A DNA stretch of 64,000 nt, from positions 62,001 through 126,000 of the forward strand of contig NZ_QWLV01000006.1 of the NCBI RefSeq assembly GCF_003515075.1. The letters are read 5' to 3'. The notes under the pieces were generated by a model. It ran no database searches and was not told the DNA's origin. It saw nothing but the letters and a program-made list of their open reading frames with translations. Below, one piece after another: positions 8,152 to 17,143 of this stretch. The stretch's first letter is position 1, and every line of letters begins with the position of its first letter. Origin of the DNA: Sphingomonas gilva. GTDB lineage: Bacteria; Pseudomonadota; Alphaproteobacteria; Sphingomonadales; Sphingomonadaceae. The position numbers and the translations under genes are program-made.

Positions 8152-9282
8152 TCAGGCGAGCGCGGCCTCCACCGAATCGTGGAACTTGCGGATGCCCGCT
8201 TCCATCGTGCCGAGGGTCAGCCGGTCGATCGCGCCCGATTGCAGCCCCTGCTGCCCCAGCGCGGCGGCGCGGAAATCCTCACCGGCGAAGACGCCCTCAT
8301 CGAGGAGATTCCAGCTCTTCTCCCAATGCTTCAGCGCCTTTTCGGTCTCTGGCGGCTCCGGGATGAGCATGAAGTCCTCGACCAGCACGCGGTCGTGCGC
8401 CTGGGGCATCAGCACCATCAGGTTCATGTAGTCGGGACTGATGATCAGCACCGTGCCGGGGAACAGCTGATAGGTGTAGGTGATCGCCGAGCGGAGCGTC
8501 GGCCAGTCGCGCGCGGCGAGCGCTTCCAGCGCCGCCTCGCGTCCCACCGCCGAACGCTGGTGTGCGCCGATCGTGTCGGCGGAGGCGATGCCGTCCTGGA
8601 AGAACGGGCCGATCGTGTTCGAATGGAGCCGCTGGACGTGATAGCTTTCCAGGAACGCGTCCATGATCAGCTTCCAGTTCGCCGCAACCTCATGCGTACG
8701 GCGGCGGAAGAGGTGCTGCCCGGCGAGCGCGAAGGCGTCGAAATCCTCGCCCAGGCGCGCCGCCTCGGAGAAGTCGGCAGCCTCGTCAAAGGCGAACCAG
8801 ATCATCCCGCCCGCCTCCAGCGTCGGCAGGCGCTTCAGATGGAAATCGCCCTTATCGAGGCCAGGAAAGGCGTCGGAGCGAGGCAGGCCGATCAAGCTGC
8901 CGTCGGTCTTGTAGGTCCAGGCGTGATAGGGGCAGACCAGGCGCGACTGGCAGACGGGTTCGCCGCCCTCGACCAGACGCGTGCCCCGGTGGCGGCAGAC
9001 GTTGAGGAAGACGTGCGCCTTGCCCTCTCCGTCGCGGGTGACGAGCAGCGGCTTGCCGAAGCCGTCATGCGGCACCGCCATGTTGTTCCGCGGCAGGAGT
9101 GCGGAGGGCGCGATGACCAGCGGCAGGCGGCTGAACAGCCGTTCCTGTTCGGCGATGTGGCGCGCCGGATCGGTATAGGCCGCGGCATCGACATGGGTGA
9201 CGGCGAGGTCGTTGCGGCGGTCGCCGCGGCGCAGCGATTCGGCCAGGGCGATCTGCCCTTCGGTCGGGGTGAAGGCGTTCAT
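8152..9282 (-). CDS. Rieske [2Fe-2S] aromatic ring-hydroxylating oxygenase, alpha subunit
   Basis: This is the catalytic subunit of a Rieske non-heme iron oxygenase. It has the Rieske cluster ligands in CRHRGTRLVEGG and, 15 residues on, CPYHAWTY. The mononuclear iron site is in NWKLIMDAFLESYHVQRLH, where the two His and a later Asp would hold iron. The 376-residue length fits. I start at MNAFTPTEGQIAL; an in-frame extension of 20 basic residues is unlikely to be translated. The substrate cannot be told from sequence; relatives include aromatic, quaternary-amine and sterol oxygenases. No reductase or ferredoxin gene is adjacent. A divergent AmpG-like permease starts 66 bases away. Confidence 0.88.
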   Translation of the reverse strand: MNAFTPTEGQIALAESLRRGDRRNDLAVTHVDAAAYTDPARHIAEQERLFSRLPLVIAPSALLPRNNMAVPHDGFGKPLLVTRDGEGKAHVFLNVCRHRGTRLVEGGEPVCQSRLVCPYHAWTYKTDGSLIGLPRSDAFPGLDKGDFHLKRLPTLEAGGMIWFAFDEAADFSEAARLGEDFDAFALAGQHLFRRRTHEVAANWKLIMDAFLESYHVQRLHSNTIGPFFQDGIASADTIGAHQRSAVGREAALEALAARDWPTLRSAITYTYQLFPGTVLIISPDYMNLMVLMPQAHDRVLVEDFMLIPEPPETEKALKHWEKSWNLLDEGVFAGEDFRAAALGQQGLQSGAIDRLTLGTMEAGIRKFHDSVEAALA

Positions 9283-9348
9283 CGCCGGGCTATCCTCTCC
9301 GCGTTTTCGCGCTAGTGTCACGCGAGAAGCGCGAAGGGGCAAGAGTGT

Positions 9349-10743
9349 ATGGATGGTAGCGTGGTCACCCCGCGGAAGAGCTGGATCGATGGTGTAAAGC
9401 CCTATGTCGAGAAGGCGCCGCTCGCGTCGTTCTTCCTCGGCACCTCGTCAGGTTTCCCCTTCGCGATGATCGCCTCGACGCTGACCACGCGGCTGGCGCA
9501 GTCGGACATAGAGAAATCGACGATCACCGCCTTCACGCTCGCTTTCCTCGTCTACAACCTCAAATTCCTCTGGGCCTGGATCATCGACGGCGTGCGCCTG
9601 CCGGTGATCGGCCGGCTGGGGCAGCGAGTCTCCTGGATGCTGGTGGCGGGCGTTCTCGTGATCGCGGCGGTCGCGAACCTGGCGCTGGTCACGCCAAGGC
9701 CCGACGACATCATGCCCACGGTGATTGCCGCGATCCTGGTTGGGCTGGCGGGCGCGACCTACGACATCGTGATAGATGCCTATCGCATCGAGATATTGAA
9801 GCCGTATCAGCTGGGCGTGGGTTCCGGCATGCTCCAATATGGCTGGCGGATCGGATCGGTCTCCGCGGGCGCGCTCGCGCTGGTCCTGGCGGCGCGAGTG
9901 GGTTGGGAGGCGGCGTATCTGGCTTGCGCCGCCTTCGCGCTGCCGGCGATGATCACCGCACTGCTGATGGGCGAGCCCGAGCGGCACCGCGAACCTTCCG
10001 AACGCAAGGGCGCGGCGGGTGCGCTGAAGGCCGTCTACGGGCCGTTCGTCGAGTTCTTCCAGCGGCGTGGCGCGCTGCTCGTGCTGCTGTTCGTCCTGCT
10101 CCACAAGATCGGCGACACGCTCGCCAATCTGGTGCTGCGCATCATGCTCGACGATCTTGCCTATACCAACGACGAGATCGCGCTGTGGGACGTCGGGGTA
10201 GGCTTTTGGGCGTTCCTGGCCGGCATCTTCGTCGGTGGCTGGCTCTATGCGCAGATCGGCTTGAAGCGATCGGTGCTGCTGAGCCTGGTGCTGATGGGCG
10301 TATCGAACTTCAGCTTCGCCCTGCTCGCGGGCGCAGGACACAGCAATGCCGGGCTGGCCGCGACGATGGCGTTCGAGAATTTCGCGAGCGGGATCGGCAG
10401 CGTCACCGTGGTCGCCTATTTCTCCGCGCTCACCGACCTGCGCTTCACCGCTGCGCAATATGCGCTGATTTCGGCCGCCTCGAGCATCGTCGGCCGTCTG
10501 CTGACCGGAACGACGGCCGGCGCGATGGTGGAGGCGATGGGCTATGTAAATTTCTACCTGCTGACGACCGCCGCCGCAGCGCCCGGTATCTTGCTCTTCT
10601 GGTGGATGATCCGAAGCGGCCTGGCGGACAGCTCGATCGGCAGCGCCGGCACCGAAGGCGCAGGGGACGCGCGGGCGGACGGCGAAGTTACGCCAACGGA
10701 AGACCGCCGTCCGCAAAGGCCTCCGACACAGCCTGCGCCGTAG
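9349..10743 (+). CDS. ampG: AmpG-like muropeptide permease (MFS)
   Basis: This is a 464-residue inner-membrane transporter of the major facilitator superfamily that most resembles AmpG, which imports anhydro-muropeptides for cell-wall recycling. Family signatures are FFLGTSSGFPFAMIASTLTT near residue 28, the TYDIVIDAYRIEIL helix around residue 140, and GSGMLQYGWRIG shortly after. About 12-14 hydrophobic segments are visible. The C-terminus ends in a charged tail. The gene converges on a small minus-strand gene and overlaps its 3' end by 56 bases. Confidence 0.87.
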   Translation: MDGSVVTPRKSWIDGVKPYVEKAPLASFFLGTSSGFPFAMIASTLTTRLAQSDIEKSTITAFTLAFLVYNLKFLWAWIIDGVRLPVIGRLGQRVSWMLVAGVLVIAAVANLALVTPRPDDIMPTVIAAILVGLAGATYDIVIDAYRIEILKPYQLGVGSGMLQYGWRIGSVSAGALALVLAARVGWEAAYLACAAFALPAMITALLMGEPERHREPSERKGAAGALKAVYGPFVEFFQRRGALLVLLFVLLHKIGDTLANLVLRIMLDDLAYTNDEIALWDVGVGFWAFLAGIFVGGWLYAQIGLKRSVLLSLVLMGVSNFSFALLAGAGHSNAGLAATMAFENFASGIGSVTVVAYFSALTDLRFTAAQYALISAASSIVGRLLTGTTAGAMVEAMGYVNFYLLTTAAAAPGILLFWWMIRSGLADSSIGSAGTEGAGDARADGEVTPTEDRRPQRPPTQPAP

Positions 10744-11116
10744 TGAGCGCGCCGAGGCAGTCGGGCGTGCCGGCGACGTCTGACACCATGTCGTGCGCCG
10801 CATGGGGATCGAGGATGGCGATGCGGATCGTGTCGATCAGCGTGGCCTCCGCCGCGGTCATGCGCGGGCAGCAGCACGGGGCGACCTGGATCGGTTGACG
10901 CGCGGTGCGCGACAGCTCCAGCATCAGCGCGCGCAGCAGCACCAGCGGGCGGCGATAGCCCATGCGGAAGCGGATGAAGAGGATGTGCGCGGCATGCGCG
11001 TCGTCGAGCCCGCCCGAGGCCATGCGGCGCATCGCGAACAGCAGCACACGACCTGCGTCGTCGAAGGGAAGCGGGGCGGGAAGGGCTGCGTCGAAATGGG
11101 TGGTGACGGCGGTCAT
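10688..11116 (-). CDS. Small DUF6628-type protein with a CCC motif
   Basis: This is a 142-residue protein of unknown function that resembles a small family seen in sphingomonads (DUF6628 from memory). The core reads LLFAMRRMASGGLDDAHAAH, then RRPLVLLRALMLELSR and APCCCPRMTAAE with three cysteines in a row, which suggests metal binding or a structural role. No signal peptide or membrane segment is seen. I start at MTAVTTHFD, 11 codons inside the longest frame, because GAGAAGG lies about 7 bases upstream. The 3' end overlaps ampG on the opposite strand. Confidence 0.75.
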   Translation of the reverse strand: MTAVTTHFDAALPAPLPFDDAGRVLLFAMRRMASGGLDDAHAAHILFIRFRMGYRRPLVLLRALMLELSRTARQPIQVAPCCCPRMTAAEATLIDTIRIAILDPHAAHDMVSDVAGTPDCLGALTTAQAVSEAFADGGLPLA

Positions 11117-11411
11117 GATGAGCCTTCTCGTTGGGACGAGGCACATCATGCTGATCCGCTATTGATAGTCAATCGCAATAATGGGGCATGCGCTGGGTAG
11201 TGTTGTCGGGAAGGTGAGCCGGACATGCGGCATTTCTAACCGTCGCCCCTGCACAGGAGTGTCGGGTTGTGCACGTCCCACGTGCACATGGATTGCCTGG
11301 GAGGCACTCCGGCCCGGCGCTGGCCTCAGGCGGCAAGCGCGATGGTAGGATCTGCCACAAACACAGCGGCCCCTGCCTGCGCAGGGGCGACGGATATCAA
11401 GGGATTCGCCG
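11117..11411. other. Intergenic region with a paired palindromic repeat
   Basis: No credible gene is seen here. The region lies between the DUF6628-type gene and the 3' end of folC. It contains a long-range inverted pair: CGTCGCCCCTGC at 11241-11252 and its exact complement at 11381-11392. The right arm is part of an 8-bp stem-loop (GCCCCTGC/GCAGGGGC). The same pair recurs at 24071-24162. Confidence 0.7.
11241..11392. repeat. Paired REP-like palindromic repeat, copy 1
   Basis: A 12-base arm at 11241-11252 is perfectly complementary to 11381-11392. The right arm also makes its own hairpin, stem GCCCCTGC (11369-11376) with GCAGGGGC (11381-11388) and a 4-base loop. The spacing and inverted pairing look like a BIME or REP-doublet. 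A second copy with the same arms lies between rarA and the mechanosensitive-channel gene. Confidence 0.75.
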
Positions 11412-12710
11412 TTATTCGGGCAGTTCGCCGTTCGCCGCGAGAACCCCTCCAGCAAGGTAGAGCGAGCCGAGGATCAGGATCAGCGGCGCTTGGTCGTCCT
11501 TGCCGATGGCGGTGATCGCTTCGGCCGGATCGCTCGCGGGGGAAGCCTCAAGACCGAGCGTTTCGGCGATTCGCGCAAGCGCGGCGGGATCGTGGTGATC
11601 GTGATGCGGCACCGGAACCGCGTGGAGCGAACGGGCGTAGGGCGCGATCGGCGCGAGCAGGCCGAGGGCATCTTTGTTGGCGAGCATTCCCAGGATCAGA
11701 CGCGCGGGCCTGCCTTGCGTGGTGAGGAAGCCGGCAATAGCCTCCGCCGCAGCGGCGTTGTGGCCGCCATCGAGGTAGATTTGCGCGCTGGGCAGGAGCG
11801 CGGTCAGTGGCCCTGCGCCGAGCCTTTGCAGGCGGGCAGGCCATATCGCGGCTTCGGCGGCCGTTGCGAGCGCGCCGTCGACAATCGGCAGCCGCTCCTG
11901 ATGGCGCAGCATGGCGACGGCGAGCGCGAGATTGGCGCTCTGGTGCGCGCCAAGAAGAGCCGGGAGCGGCGTGCTGAGCGTGCCGGCGTCATCGCGATAG
12001 CGAAGGCGATCGGCCTCTGTCGTGTAATGCCAGTCGTCGATCACCGGTGCGCCGGCCGCATCCGCGACCTCGCGAATAGCGGCGGTGACGACACTGGAAT
12101 AGCGGGAGATCACGATTGGCCGCCCCGGCTTGGCGATGCCGGCCTTTTCGCGCGCGATGCCGATCGGATCGGGACCGAGAAACGCCTCGTGATCGACGCC
12201 GAGCTGGGCGATGCCGCAGACCGCCGGATCGGGGATGACGTTGGTCGCGTCGAGCCTTCCGCCCAGCCCGACCTCGATCACGCAAGCATCCGCGGGCGTG
12301 CGCGTGAAGGCGAGGAACGCGGCGGCGGTGGTGACCTCGAAGAAGCTGGCGCCGATGTCCTCGCCCGCATCCAGCACCTCCGCGAGAAGGGGAGCGAGCG
12401 TTTCGTCGTCGATCAGCTTTCCGCTCAGGCGGATACGTTCGTTGAAGCGGACGAGATGGGGGCTGGAATAGACATGGACGCGGTGGCCGGCGGCCTCCAG
12501 CGCGGCGCGCAGGAAGGCGCAGGTCGAACCCTTGCCGTTGGTGCCCGCGACATGGAAGACGGGCGGCAGGCGGCGGTGCGGGTTGCCGATGCGCGCGAGG
12601 AGCGCAGTGATGCGTTCGAGGCCGAGCACGTCCGCGCCCGGCGAGCGCGCCCAGAGGCGGTCGAGCTGGGTCTGCACGGCGGGAGAGGCGGAGCGGGCGT
12701 GGTCGGGCAC
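11412..12710 (-). CDS. folC: Bifunctional dihydrofolate synthase / folylpolyglutamate synthase
   Basis: This cytoplasmic Mur-ligase-family enzyme joins glutamate to dihydropteroate and extends the glutamate tail of folates. The 432-residue protein shows the P-loop HVAGTNGKGSTCAFL near residue 53, the family stretch YSSPHLVRFNERIRLSG, the omega-loop region EVTTAAAFLAF and the Mur-ligase segment LGVDHEAFLG. It ends the trpF-trpB-trpA-accD-folC block, an order common in alphaproteobacteria. A 120-base inverted repeat separates it from accD. Confidence 0.96.
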   Translation of the reverse strand: MPDHARSASPAVQTQLDRLWARSPGADVLGLERITALLARIGNPHRRLPPVFHVAGTNGKGSTCAFLRAALEAAGHRVHVYSSPHLVRFNERIRLSGKLIDDETLAPLLAEVLDAGEDIGASFFEVTTAAAFLAFTRTPADACVIEVGLGGRLDATNVIPDPAVCGIAQLGVDHEAFLGPDPIGIAREKAGIAKPGRPIVISRYSSVVTAAIREVADAAGAPVIDDWHYTTEADRLRYRDDAGTLSTPLPALLGAHQSANLALAVAMLRHQERLPIVDGALATAAEAAIWPARLQRLGAGPLTALLPSAQIYLDGGHNAAAAEAIAGFLTTQGRPARLILGMLANKDALGLLAPIAPYARSLHAVPVPHHDHHDPAALARIAETLGLEASPASDPAEAITAIGKDDQAPLILILGSLYLAGGVLAANGELPE

Positions 12711-12718
12711 TGGCTTAC

Positions 12719-12840
12719 TCCCTCTCCCCTTCAGGGGAGAGGGCCGGGGAGAGGGGAAGGACGATGGACGTGCGTTCGGGACGGGAGAATTCTAGACACA
12801 CTGCCCCTCTCCCAACCCTCTCCCCTGAAGGGGAGAGAGC
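12719..12840. repeat. Long inverted repeat between accD and folC
   Basis: Two arms of about 40 bases (12719-12758 and 12802-12840) are nearly complementary. Each arm contains its own small palindrome, TCTCCCCTTCAGGGGAGA. The two sit in opposite directions around about 43 unrelated bases. This is a REP-type intergenic element placed inside an operon. It could terminate or weaken readthrough from accD into folC, or protect the upstream RNA. Confidence 0.8.
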
Positions 12841-12848
12841 TGGATGCG

Positions 12849-13703
12849 TCACGCCGCCTTCCGCTCGCCGCATAGGTATCCGATCAGCTGGCCCAACGTT
12901 TCGCGCAGGTCCTTCCGGTGCACGACCATGTCGAGCAGGCCGTGATCGCGATAATATTCGGACGTCTGGAAATCGTCGGGCAGCTTTTCGCGGATGGTGC
13001 TCTCGATCACGCGGCGGCCCGTGAAGGCGAGCGTCGCGCCGGGCTCGGCGATCTGAACGTCGCCCAGCATGGCATAGGCCGCCATGACACCGCCCGAGGT
13101 GGGATCGGTCAGCACGACGATATAGGGGAGGCCGGCATCCTGCAGCATCTGGATGGCGACGGTGGTGCGCGGCATCTGCATCAGGCTGAGGATGCCCTCC
13201 TGCATGCGCGCGCCGCCCGATGCGGTGAAGATGATGTAGGGCGCGCGGGCCGCGATGGCATGCTCGACGCCGCTGACGAACGCCTCGCCCACCGCGAGCC
13301 CCATCGATCCGCCCATGAAGGCGAAATCCTGCACGCCGATCACCGCGCGGCGCCCGAGAATGGTGCCCTCCGCGTTGACCAGCGCGTCGGGCTCGCCGGT
13401 GTCGGACCGCGCCGCCTTCAGCCGATCGGTGTAGCGCTTCGAATCGCGGAACTTGAGCGGGTCCTCGGTCACCCTTGGCGCGGCGAGGGTGGACCAGCTG
13501 TTCTCGTCAAAAATCTGGCGGAAGCGCGCTTTCGGACCGATCCGGCCATGATGCTGACAATTGGGGCAGACCGAGCGATTCTCCTCATATTCCTTGGTGA
13601 AGATCATCTGCCCGCAACCCTTGCACTTGTGCCACAGCTGATCGGCAGTCTGCGCCTTGGGAATGAAGGGCAGCGCGTTGCGGACGCGGGTGAGCCAGCT
13701 CAT
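12849..13703 (-). CDS. accD: Acetyl-CoA carboxylase carboxyltransferase subunit beta
   Basis: This is the beta subunit of the carboxyltransferase that makes malonyl-CoA for fatty acid synthesis, and it works with AccA (encoded at 33237). The 284-residue protein has the N-terminal zinc ribbon ([10 protein letters not shown], then VCPNCQHHG) and the crotonase-like core with [20 protein letters not shown] start at [14 protein letters not shown]; the frame stays open far upstream through trpA, but that stretch is not coding in this frame. The start overlaps the trpA stop by 4 bases. Confidence 0.97.
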   Translation of the reverse strand: MSWLTRVRNALPFIPKAQTADQLWHKCKGCGQMIFTKEYEENRSVCPNCQHHGRIGPKARFRQIFDENSWSTLAAPRVTEDPLKFRDSKRYTDRLKAARSDTGEPDALVNAEGTILGRRAVIGVQDFAFMGGSMGLAVGEAFVSGVEHAIAARAPYIIFTASGGARMQEGILSLMQMPRTTVAIQMLQDAGLPYIVVLTDPTSGGVMAAYAMLGDVQIAEPGATLAFTGRRVIESTIREKLPDDFQTSEYYRDHGLLDMVVHRKDLRETLGQLIGYLCGERKAA

Positions 13704-14500
13704 GCTTCTACTTTCCTTGCGGACGCAAGCGCATCCGAGAGCGTGCGAATATAGGCGGTGACGGCGGCGGGCGCATCCGCGCCGTGCCGACCGACCAGCT
13801 CGACGATCGCCGAGCCGACGACGACGCCGTCCGCGACGCGGCCGATCGCCGCGGCCTGTTCGGGCGTGCGTACGCCGAAACCGACGGCGATGGGGAGATC
13901 GGTGGCGGCCTTGAGGCGCGCGACGGCCGTCTCGATACTGGTCTGCGCCGCCTGCTGCAGCCCGGTAATGCCGGCGACCGAGACGTAGTAGAGGAAGCCC
14001 GATGCGCCATCGAGCACGGCGGGCAGGCGCTCGGCATCGGTGGTGGGCGTGGCGAGACGGATCAGGTGCAGACCTTCCGCCCGAAGCGCGGGGCCGAGCG
14101 CATCGTCCTCCTCCGGCGGGATATCGACGCAGATGACCCCGTCCACGCCCGCGGCGCGCGCGGCCGCGGCGAACCAGTCGGCGCCGCGGACGGTCATGGG
14201 GTTGGCGTAGCCCATCAGCACCAACGGCACGTCCGGGTGGCGTTCGCGGAAGTTCTTGGCGATGGTGAGAAGGTCGGCGGTCGTCGTGCCCGCGCCGAGA
14301 CTGCGCAGGTTGGCGGCCTGGATCGCCGGGCCGTCGGCCATCGGATCGGTGAAGGGCATGCCGAGCTCGATCACGTCCGCGCCGCCCGCGACGAGCGCAT
14401 CGAGGATCGCGGGGGTTGCGGCCGGCGAAGGGTCGCCGCCGGTGACGAAGGTGACGAGGGCGGGATGGTTGCCTGCGAAGGCGCTTGAGAGACGGCTCAT
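13700..14500 (-). CDS. trpA: Tryptophan synthase alpha chain
   Basis: This subunit cleaves indole-3-glycerol phosphate to indole, which is passed to TrpB. The 266-residue TIM-barrel protein has the catalytic Glu in [17 protein letters not shown], the second catalytic Asp in the following loop (PFTDP), and the flexible loop [10 protein letters not shown]. The phosphate-binding GFGVRTPEQ is also visible. It overlaps both trpB and accD by 4 bases, so translational coupling is likely. Confidence 0.98.
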   Translation of the reverse strand: MSRLSSAFAGNHPALVTFVTGGDPSPAATPAILDALVAGGADVIELGMPFTDPMADGPAIQAANLRSLGAGTTTADLLTIAKNFRERHPDVPLVLMGYANPMTVRGADWFAAAARAAGVDGVICVDIPPEEDDALGPALRAEGLHLIRLATPTTDAERLPAVLDGASGFLYYVSVAGITGLQQAAQTSIETAVARLKAATDLPIAVGFGVRTPEQAAAIGRVADGVVVGSAIVELVGRHGADAPAAVTAYIRTLSDALASARKVEA

Positions 14501-15726
14501 ATGGCCACCCCCAGTGCCTCTGCCACGGTGAAGATGTCCTTGTCGCCGCGGCCGCAGAGATTGGCGAGGATGATCTGGTCTGCGCGCATTTTCCGCGCCT
14601 TGCGCGCCACCGCCGCGATGGCGTGCGAGGGTTCGAGCGCGGGGATGATGCCTTCGGTGCGGCAGAGCAGCTGGAAGGCGTCGAGGGCTTCCCTATCGGT
14701 CGCGCTCTCATATTGCACGCGGCCGATTTCGTGTAGCCAGCTATGTTCGGGGCCGATGCCGGGATAGTCGAGGCCGGCGGAGATCGAGTGCGCCTCGTCG
14801 ATCTGGCCGTCGGCGTCCTGCAGCAGATAGGTCTTGTTGCCGTGGAGGATGCCGGGGCGCCCCCCCGCAAGGCTGGCCGCGTGCTGCTTGTCGAGGCCGT
14901 GGCCTGCCGCCTCCACGCCGAGCATCTTCACATCCGCATCGTCGAGGAAGGGATGGAACAGGCCGATGGCGTTCGAACCGCCGCCGATCGCCGCGACCAG
15001 CAGATCGGGCAGGCGGCCGGTTCGCGCGAGCATCTGCGCGCGCGCCTCGCGGCCGATGACGCTTTGGAAATCGCGGACGAGTTCGGGATAGGGATGTGGC
15101 CCGGCGGCGGTGCCGATGATGTAGAAGGTGTCGTGGACGTTGGCGACCCAATCGCGCAGCGCCTCGTTCATCGCGTCCTTCAGGGTGCGCGCGCCCGATT
15201 CGACGCCGATCACGTCCGCGCCCAAAAGCTTCATGCGGAACACGTTGGGCTGCTGCCGCTCCATGTCGCGCGCGCCCATGTAGATGACGCAGGGGAGGCC
15301 GAAGCGCGCGCAGACCGTGGCGGTGGCGACGCCGTGCTGGCCCGCGCCCGTCTCCGCGATGATGCGCGTCTTGCCCATGCGGATGGCGAGCAGGATCTGC
15401 CCGATGCAGTTGTTGATCTTGTGCGCGCCGGTGTGGTTGAGCTCGTCGCGCTTGAACCAGACCTGTGCTCCCATTCCCTCGGACGCGCTTTCGCGGAGCG
15501 CCTCGGTCAGCCGCTCGGCATGGTAGAGCGGGCTGGGGCGGCCGACATAATGTTCGAGCAGATCGTCGAACTGCGCCTGGAAAGCGGGATCGGCCTTGGC
15601 GGCGCGGTAGTGCGCCTCCAGATCGAGGATCAGCGGCATCAGCGTCTCGGCGACGTAGCGGCCGCCGAACTGGCCGAAATGCCCGCGATCGTCGGGCTGG
15701 GCGCGGTAGCTGTTGGGGACGGTCAT
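14497..15726 (-). CDS. trpB: Tryptophan synthase beta chain
   Basis: This PLP enzyme condenses indole with serine to make tryptophan and forms the alpha2-beta2 complex with TrpA. The 409-residue protein shows [12 protein letters not shown] near the start, the PLP lysine in [12 protein letters not shown] (Lys about residue 100), the catalytic Glu in [13 protein letters not shown] and the phosphate-binding GGGSNAIG. It overlaps trpF and trpA by 4 bases each. Confidence 0.98.
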   Translation of the reverse strand: MTVPNSYRAQPDDRGHFGQFGGRYVAETLMPLILDLEAHYRAAKADPAFQAQFDDLLEHYVGRPSPLYHAERLTEALRESASEGMGAQVWFKRDELNHTGAHKINNCIGQILLAIRMGKTRIIAETGAGQHGVATATVCARFGLPCVIYMGARDMERQQPNVFRMKLLGADVIGVESGARTLKDAMNEALRDWVANVHDTFYIIGTAAGPHPYPELVRDFQSVIGREARAQMLARTGRLPDLLVAAIGGGSNAIGLFHPFLDDADVKMLGVEAAGHGLDKQHAASLAGGRPGILHGNKTYLLQDADGQIDEAHSISAGLDYPGIGPEHSWLHEIGRVQYESATDREALDAFQLLCRTEGIIPALEPSHAIAAVARKARKMRADQIILANLCGRGDKDIFTVAEALGVAI

Positions 15727-16355
15727 GTTCTGACGGCCTTAAGGAACGCGGCGATCTTGTCCACATCCTTGACGCCGGGCGCGCTCTCGACGCCCGAAGA
15801 GACGTCGACCAGGCGCGCGCCGGTGCGACCGATCGCCTCGGTCACGTTCCCGACATCGAGCCCGCCCGACAGCGCCCAGGGAAGCGGATGGTCGAACCCG
15901 TCGAGCAGCGCCCAATCAAAGCGCAGGCCCATGCCGCCGGGCAGCGCCGCATCGTCGGGCGTCTTGGCGTCGTAGAGGATGCGGTCGGCGGCGCCGGCAT
16001 AATCGCGCGCGCCCTCAAGATCGGCGCGGGCGCGCACCGCGACCGCGGCCCAGGTCTCACGGGCGAAGCGCGCGCGGATCGCGGCGGCGCGATCGGGCGA
16101 GGTTCGATGGAGCTGGATCGCCGAGATCGCGGGAATGGCGCGGGCGATGAGTTCATCATCCGGATTCACGAACACGCCGACGCGCGCGACATGATCGGGC
16201 ACGCGGGAAGCGAGACCGGCGGCTTCTTCTGGCGAGATGTTGCGCGGGCTGCGCGGGAAGAAGACGAAGCCGACATGACTCGCGCCGCCCTGAAGCGCGG
16301 CGTCGAGCGTGGCGGCGGAGGACAGGCCGCAGATCTTGGCGGTGGTGCGTGGCAT
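15723..16355 (-). CDS. trpF: Phosphoribosylanthranilate isomerase
   Basis: This enzyme catalyses the third step of tryptophan synthesis, an Amadori rearrangement of phosphoribosylanthranilate. The 210-residue TIM barrel has the catalytic Cys in TAKICGLSS at the N-terminus, the [13 protein letters not shown] loop, the catalytic Asp in [10 protein letters not shown] and the phosphate-binding [11 protein letters not shown]. It is the first gene of the trpF-trpB-trpA-accD-folC unit. A strong hairpin lies just upstream at 16377-16403. Confidence 0.97.
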   Translation of the reverse strand: MPRTTAKICGLSSAATLDAALQGGASHVGFVFFPRSPRNISPEEAAGLASRVPDHVARVGVFVNPDDELIARAIPAISAIQLHRTSPDRAAAIRARFARETWAAVAVRARADLEGARDYAGAADRILYDAKTPDDAALPGGMGLRFDWALLDGFDHPLPWALSGGLDVGNVTEAIGRTGARLVDVSSGVESAPGVKDVDKIAAFLKAVRT

Positions 16356-16376
16356 GGCTGGGCCTATATGCGGCGG

Positions 16377-16403
16377 GCAGCACGGGAGTAAATCCCGTGC
16401 TGC
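16377..16403. terminator. Strong perfect hairpin between the GFA gene and trpF
   Basis: GCAGCACGGGA (16377-16387) and TCCCGTGCTGC (16393-16403) form a perfect 11-bp stem with a 5-base loop. It lies 22 bases upstream of the trpF start and 83 bases after the GFA stop. No long T-run follows on either strand, so it could be a weak terminator of the upstream gene, an RNA element in the trpF leader, or a repeat. No tryptophan-rich leader peptide is visible. Confidence 0.55.
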
Positions 16404-16453
16404 CGTCGGTCGGCGCTTGATGCGCCGCCGGCCGGACGCGCCTCGTGCGGCTT

Positions 16454-16472
16454 GGCGCAGCTCCGCTGCGCC
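16454..16472. terminator. Second hairpin downstream of the GFA gene
   Basis: GGCGCAG (16454-16460) pairs with CTGCGCC (16466-16472) across a 5-base loop, 13 bases past the GFA stop on the minus strand. A smaller stem, GGCGC/GCGCC, follows at 16422-16436. There is no T-run, so this is only terminator-like. Confidence 0.4.
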
Positions 16473-16485
16473 GTTGCCCGGCGCG

Positions 16486-16836
16486 TCAGAAGCTTGCGCC
16501 GTCGACCTTGTGGATGGTGAGCGTATCGAGATCGATGGCGGGAACGCAGCGCAGGTTGATCGCCCGCACCTCCGATCCGTCGGGCCCCTTGCCCTCGGCG
16601 AAGGCCTGCGCGCCGCAGGTGGCGCAGAAGCGGTGGCGGATATTGTGCTTGTTGAACAGATAGTCGGTCAGCGCATCCTCGCCCCTGGTCAGGGTGAAGG
16701 TGTCGGCGGGAAGGAAGGCGAGCAGGAAGCCCTTGCGGCGGCAATGCGAGCAGTTGCAGCTCATCGCTTCGGCAGGGGCGTCGGCCTCGACGGTGAACGC
16801 CACCGCGCCGCAGTGACAGCTTCCTTCAAACGTCAT
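16486..16836 (-). CDS. GFA family zinc protein (glutathione-dependent formaldehyde-activating-like)
   Basis: This is a 116-residue cytoplasmic protein of the GFA/CENP-V family. It shows the zinc ligands typical of the fold: SCHCGAV at residues 6-11, CNCSHCRRKG near residue 27 and FCATCGAQAF near residue 70. The founding member was proposed to join formaldehyde to glutathione, but most members have no proven reaction, and this one may simply be a zinc protein. It lies 46 bases downstream of a small membrane protein gene on the same strand. Confidence 0.9.
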   Translation of the reverse strand: MTFEGSCHCGAVAFTVEADAPAEAMSCNCSHCRRKGFLLAFLPADTFTLTRGEDALTDYLFNKHNIRHRFCATCGAQAFAEGKGPDGSEVRAINLRCVPAIDLDTLTIHKVDGASF

Positions 16837-16882
16837 GCCCGATCTCCTTCAAGGCTTCGTTTCTCCAAGTCTTCCGCCCCGG

Positions 16883-17122
16883 TCAAGCGGACGCCCGGGC
16901 GACCATGAACATCAGCAGCGCCAGGATGATCAACAGGACGACCAGAAGAACCAAGGTCAGAAGAAGGAGCGACCCGGTGTGGTTGTCATACCGGATCGCC
17001 AGCCAGATCATCGATCCGACCGCGACGGCCACGCCCGCGCCGGGATGGATCGCCCAGCCGCTGATCCAGACAGCCGCCACGATGATCGCGATCCTTCGGC
17101 CGAAGCGAAGCCAGGGATTCAT
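16883..17122 (-). CDS. Small membrane protein of unknown function
   Basis: This is a 79-residue protein with two long hydrophobic stretches, about residues 9-42 and 50-75, and therefore probably two to three membrane helices. The second stretch is almost pure Leu/Val/Ile. I do not recognise a family. It starts 21 bases after pyrF on the same strand and sits between pyrF and the GFA gene, which supports real translation as part of an operon. The ribosome-binding site is weak. Confidence 0.6.
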   Translation of the reverse strand: MNPWLRFGRRIAIIVAAVWISGWAIHPGAGVAVAVGSMIWLAIRYDNHTGSLLLLTLVLLVVLLIILALLMFMVARASA

Positions 17123-17143
17123 CGATGAGGCTGGCCGCCGAAC

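Noticed and set aside
6760..9315. An 851-codon plus-strand frame across gspN, gspO and the Rieske gene
   Set aside because: It crosses three well-supported genes on two strands and encodes low-complexity sequence.
13704..14870. Upstream extension of accD through trpA
   Set aside because: The extension would be Arg/Pro-rich and has no homology; MSWLTRVRN is the known AccD start.
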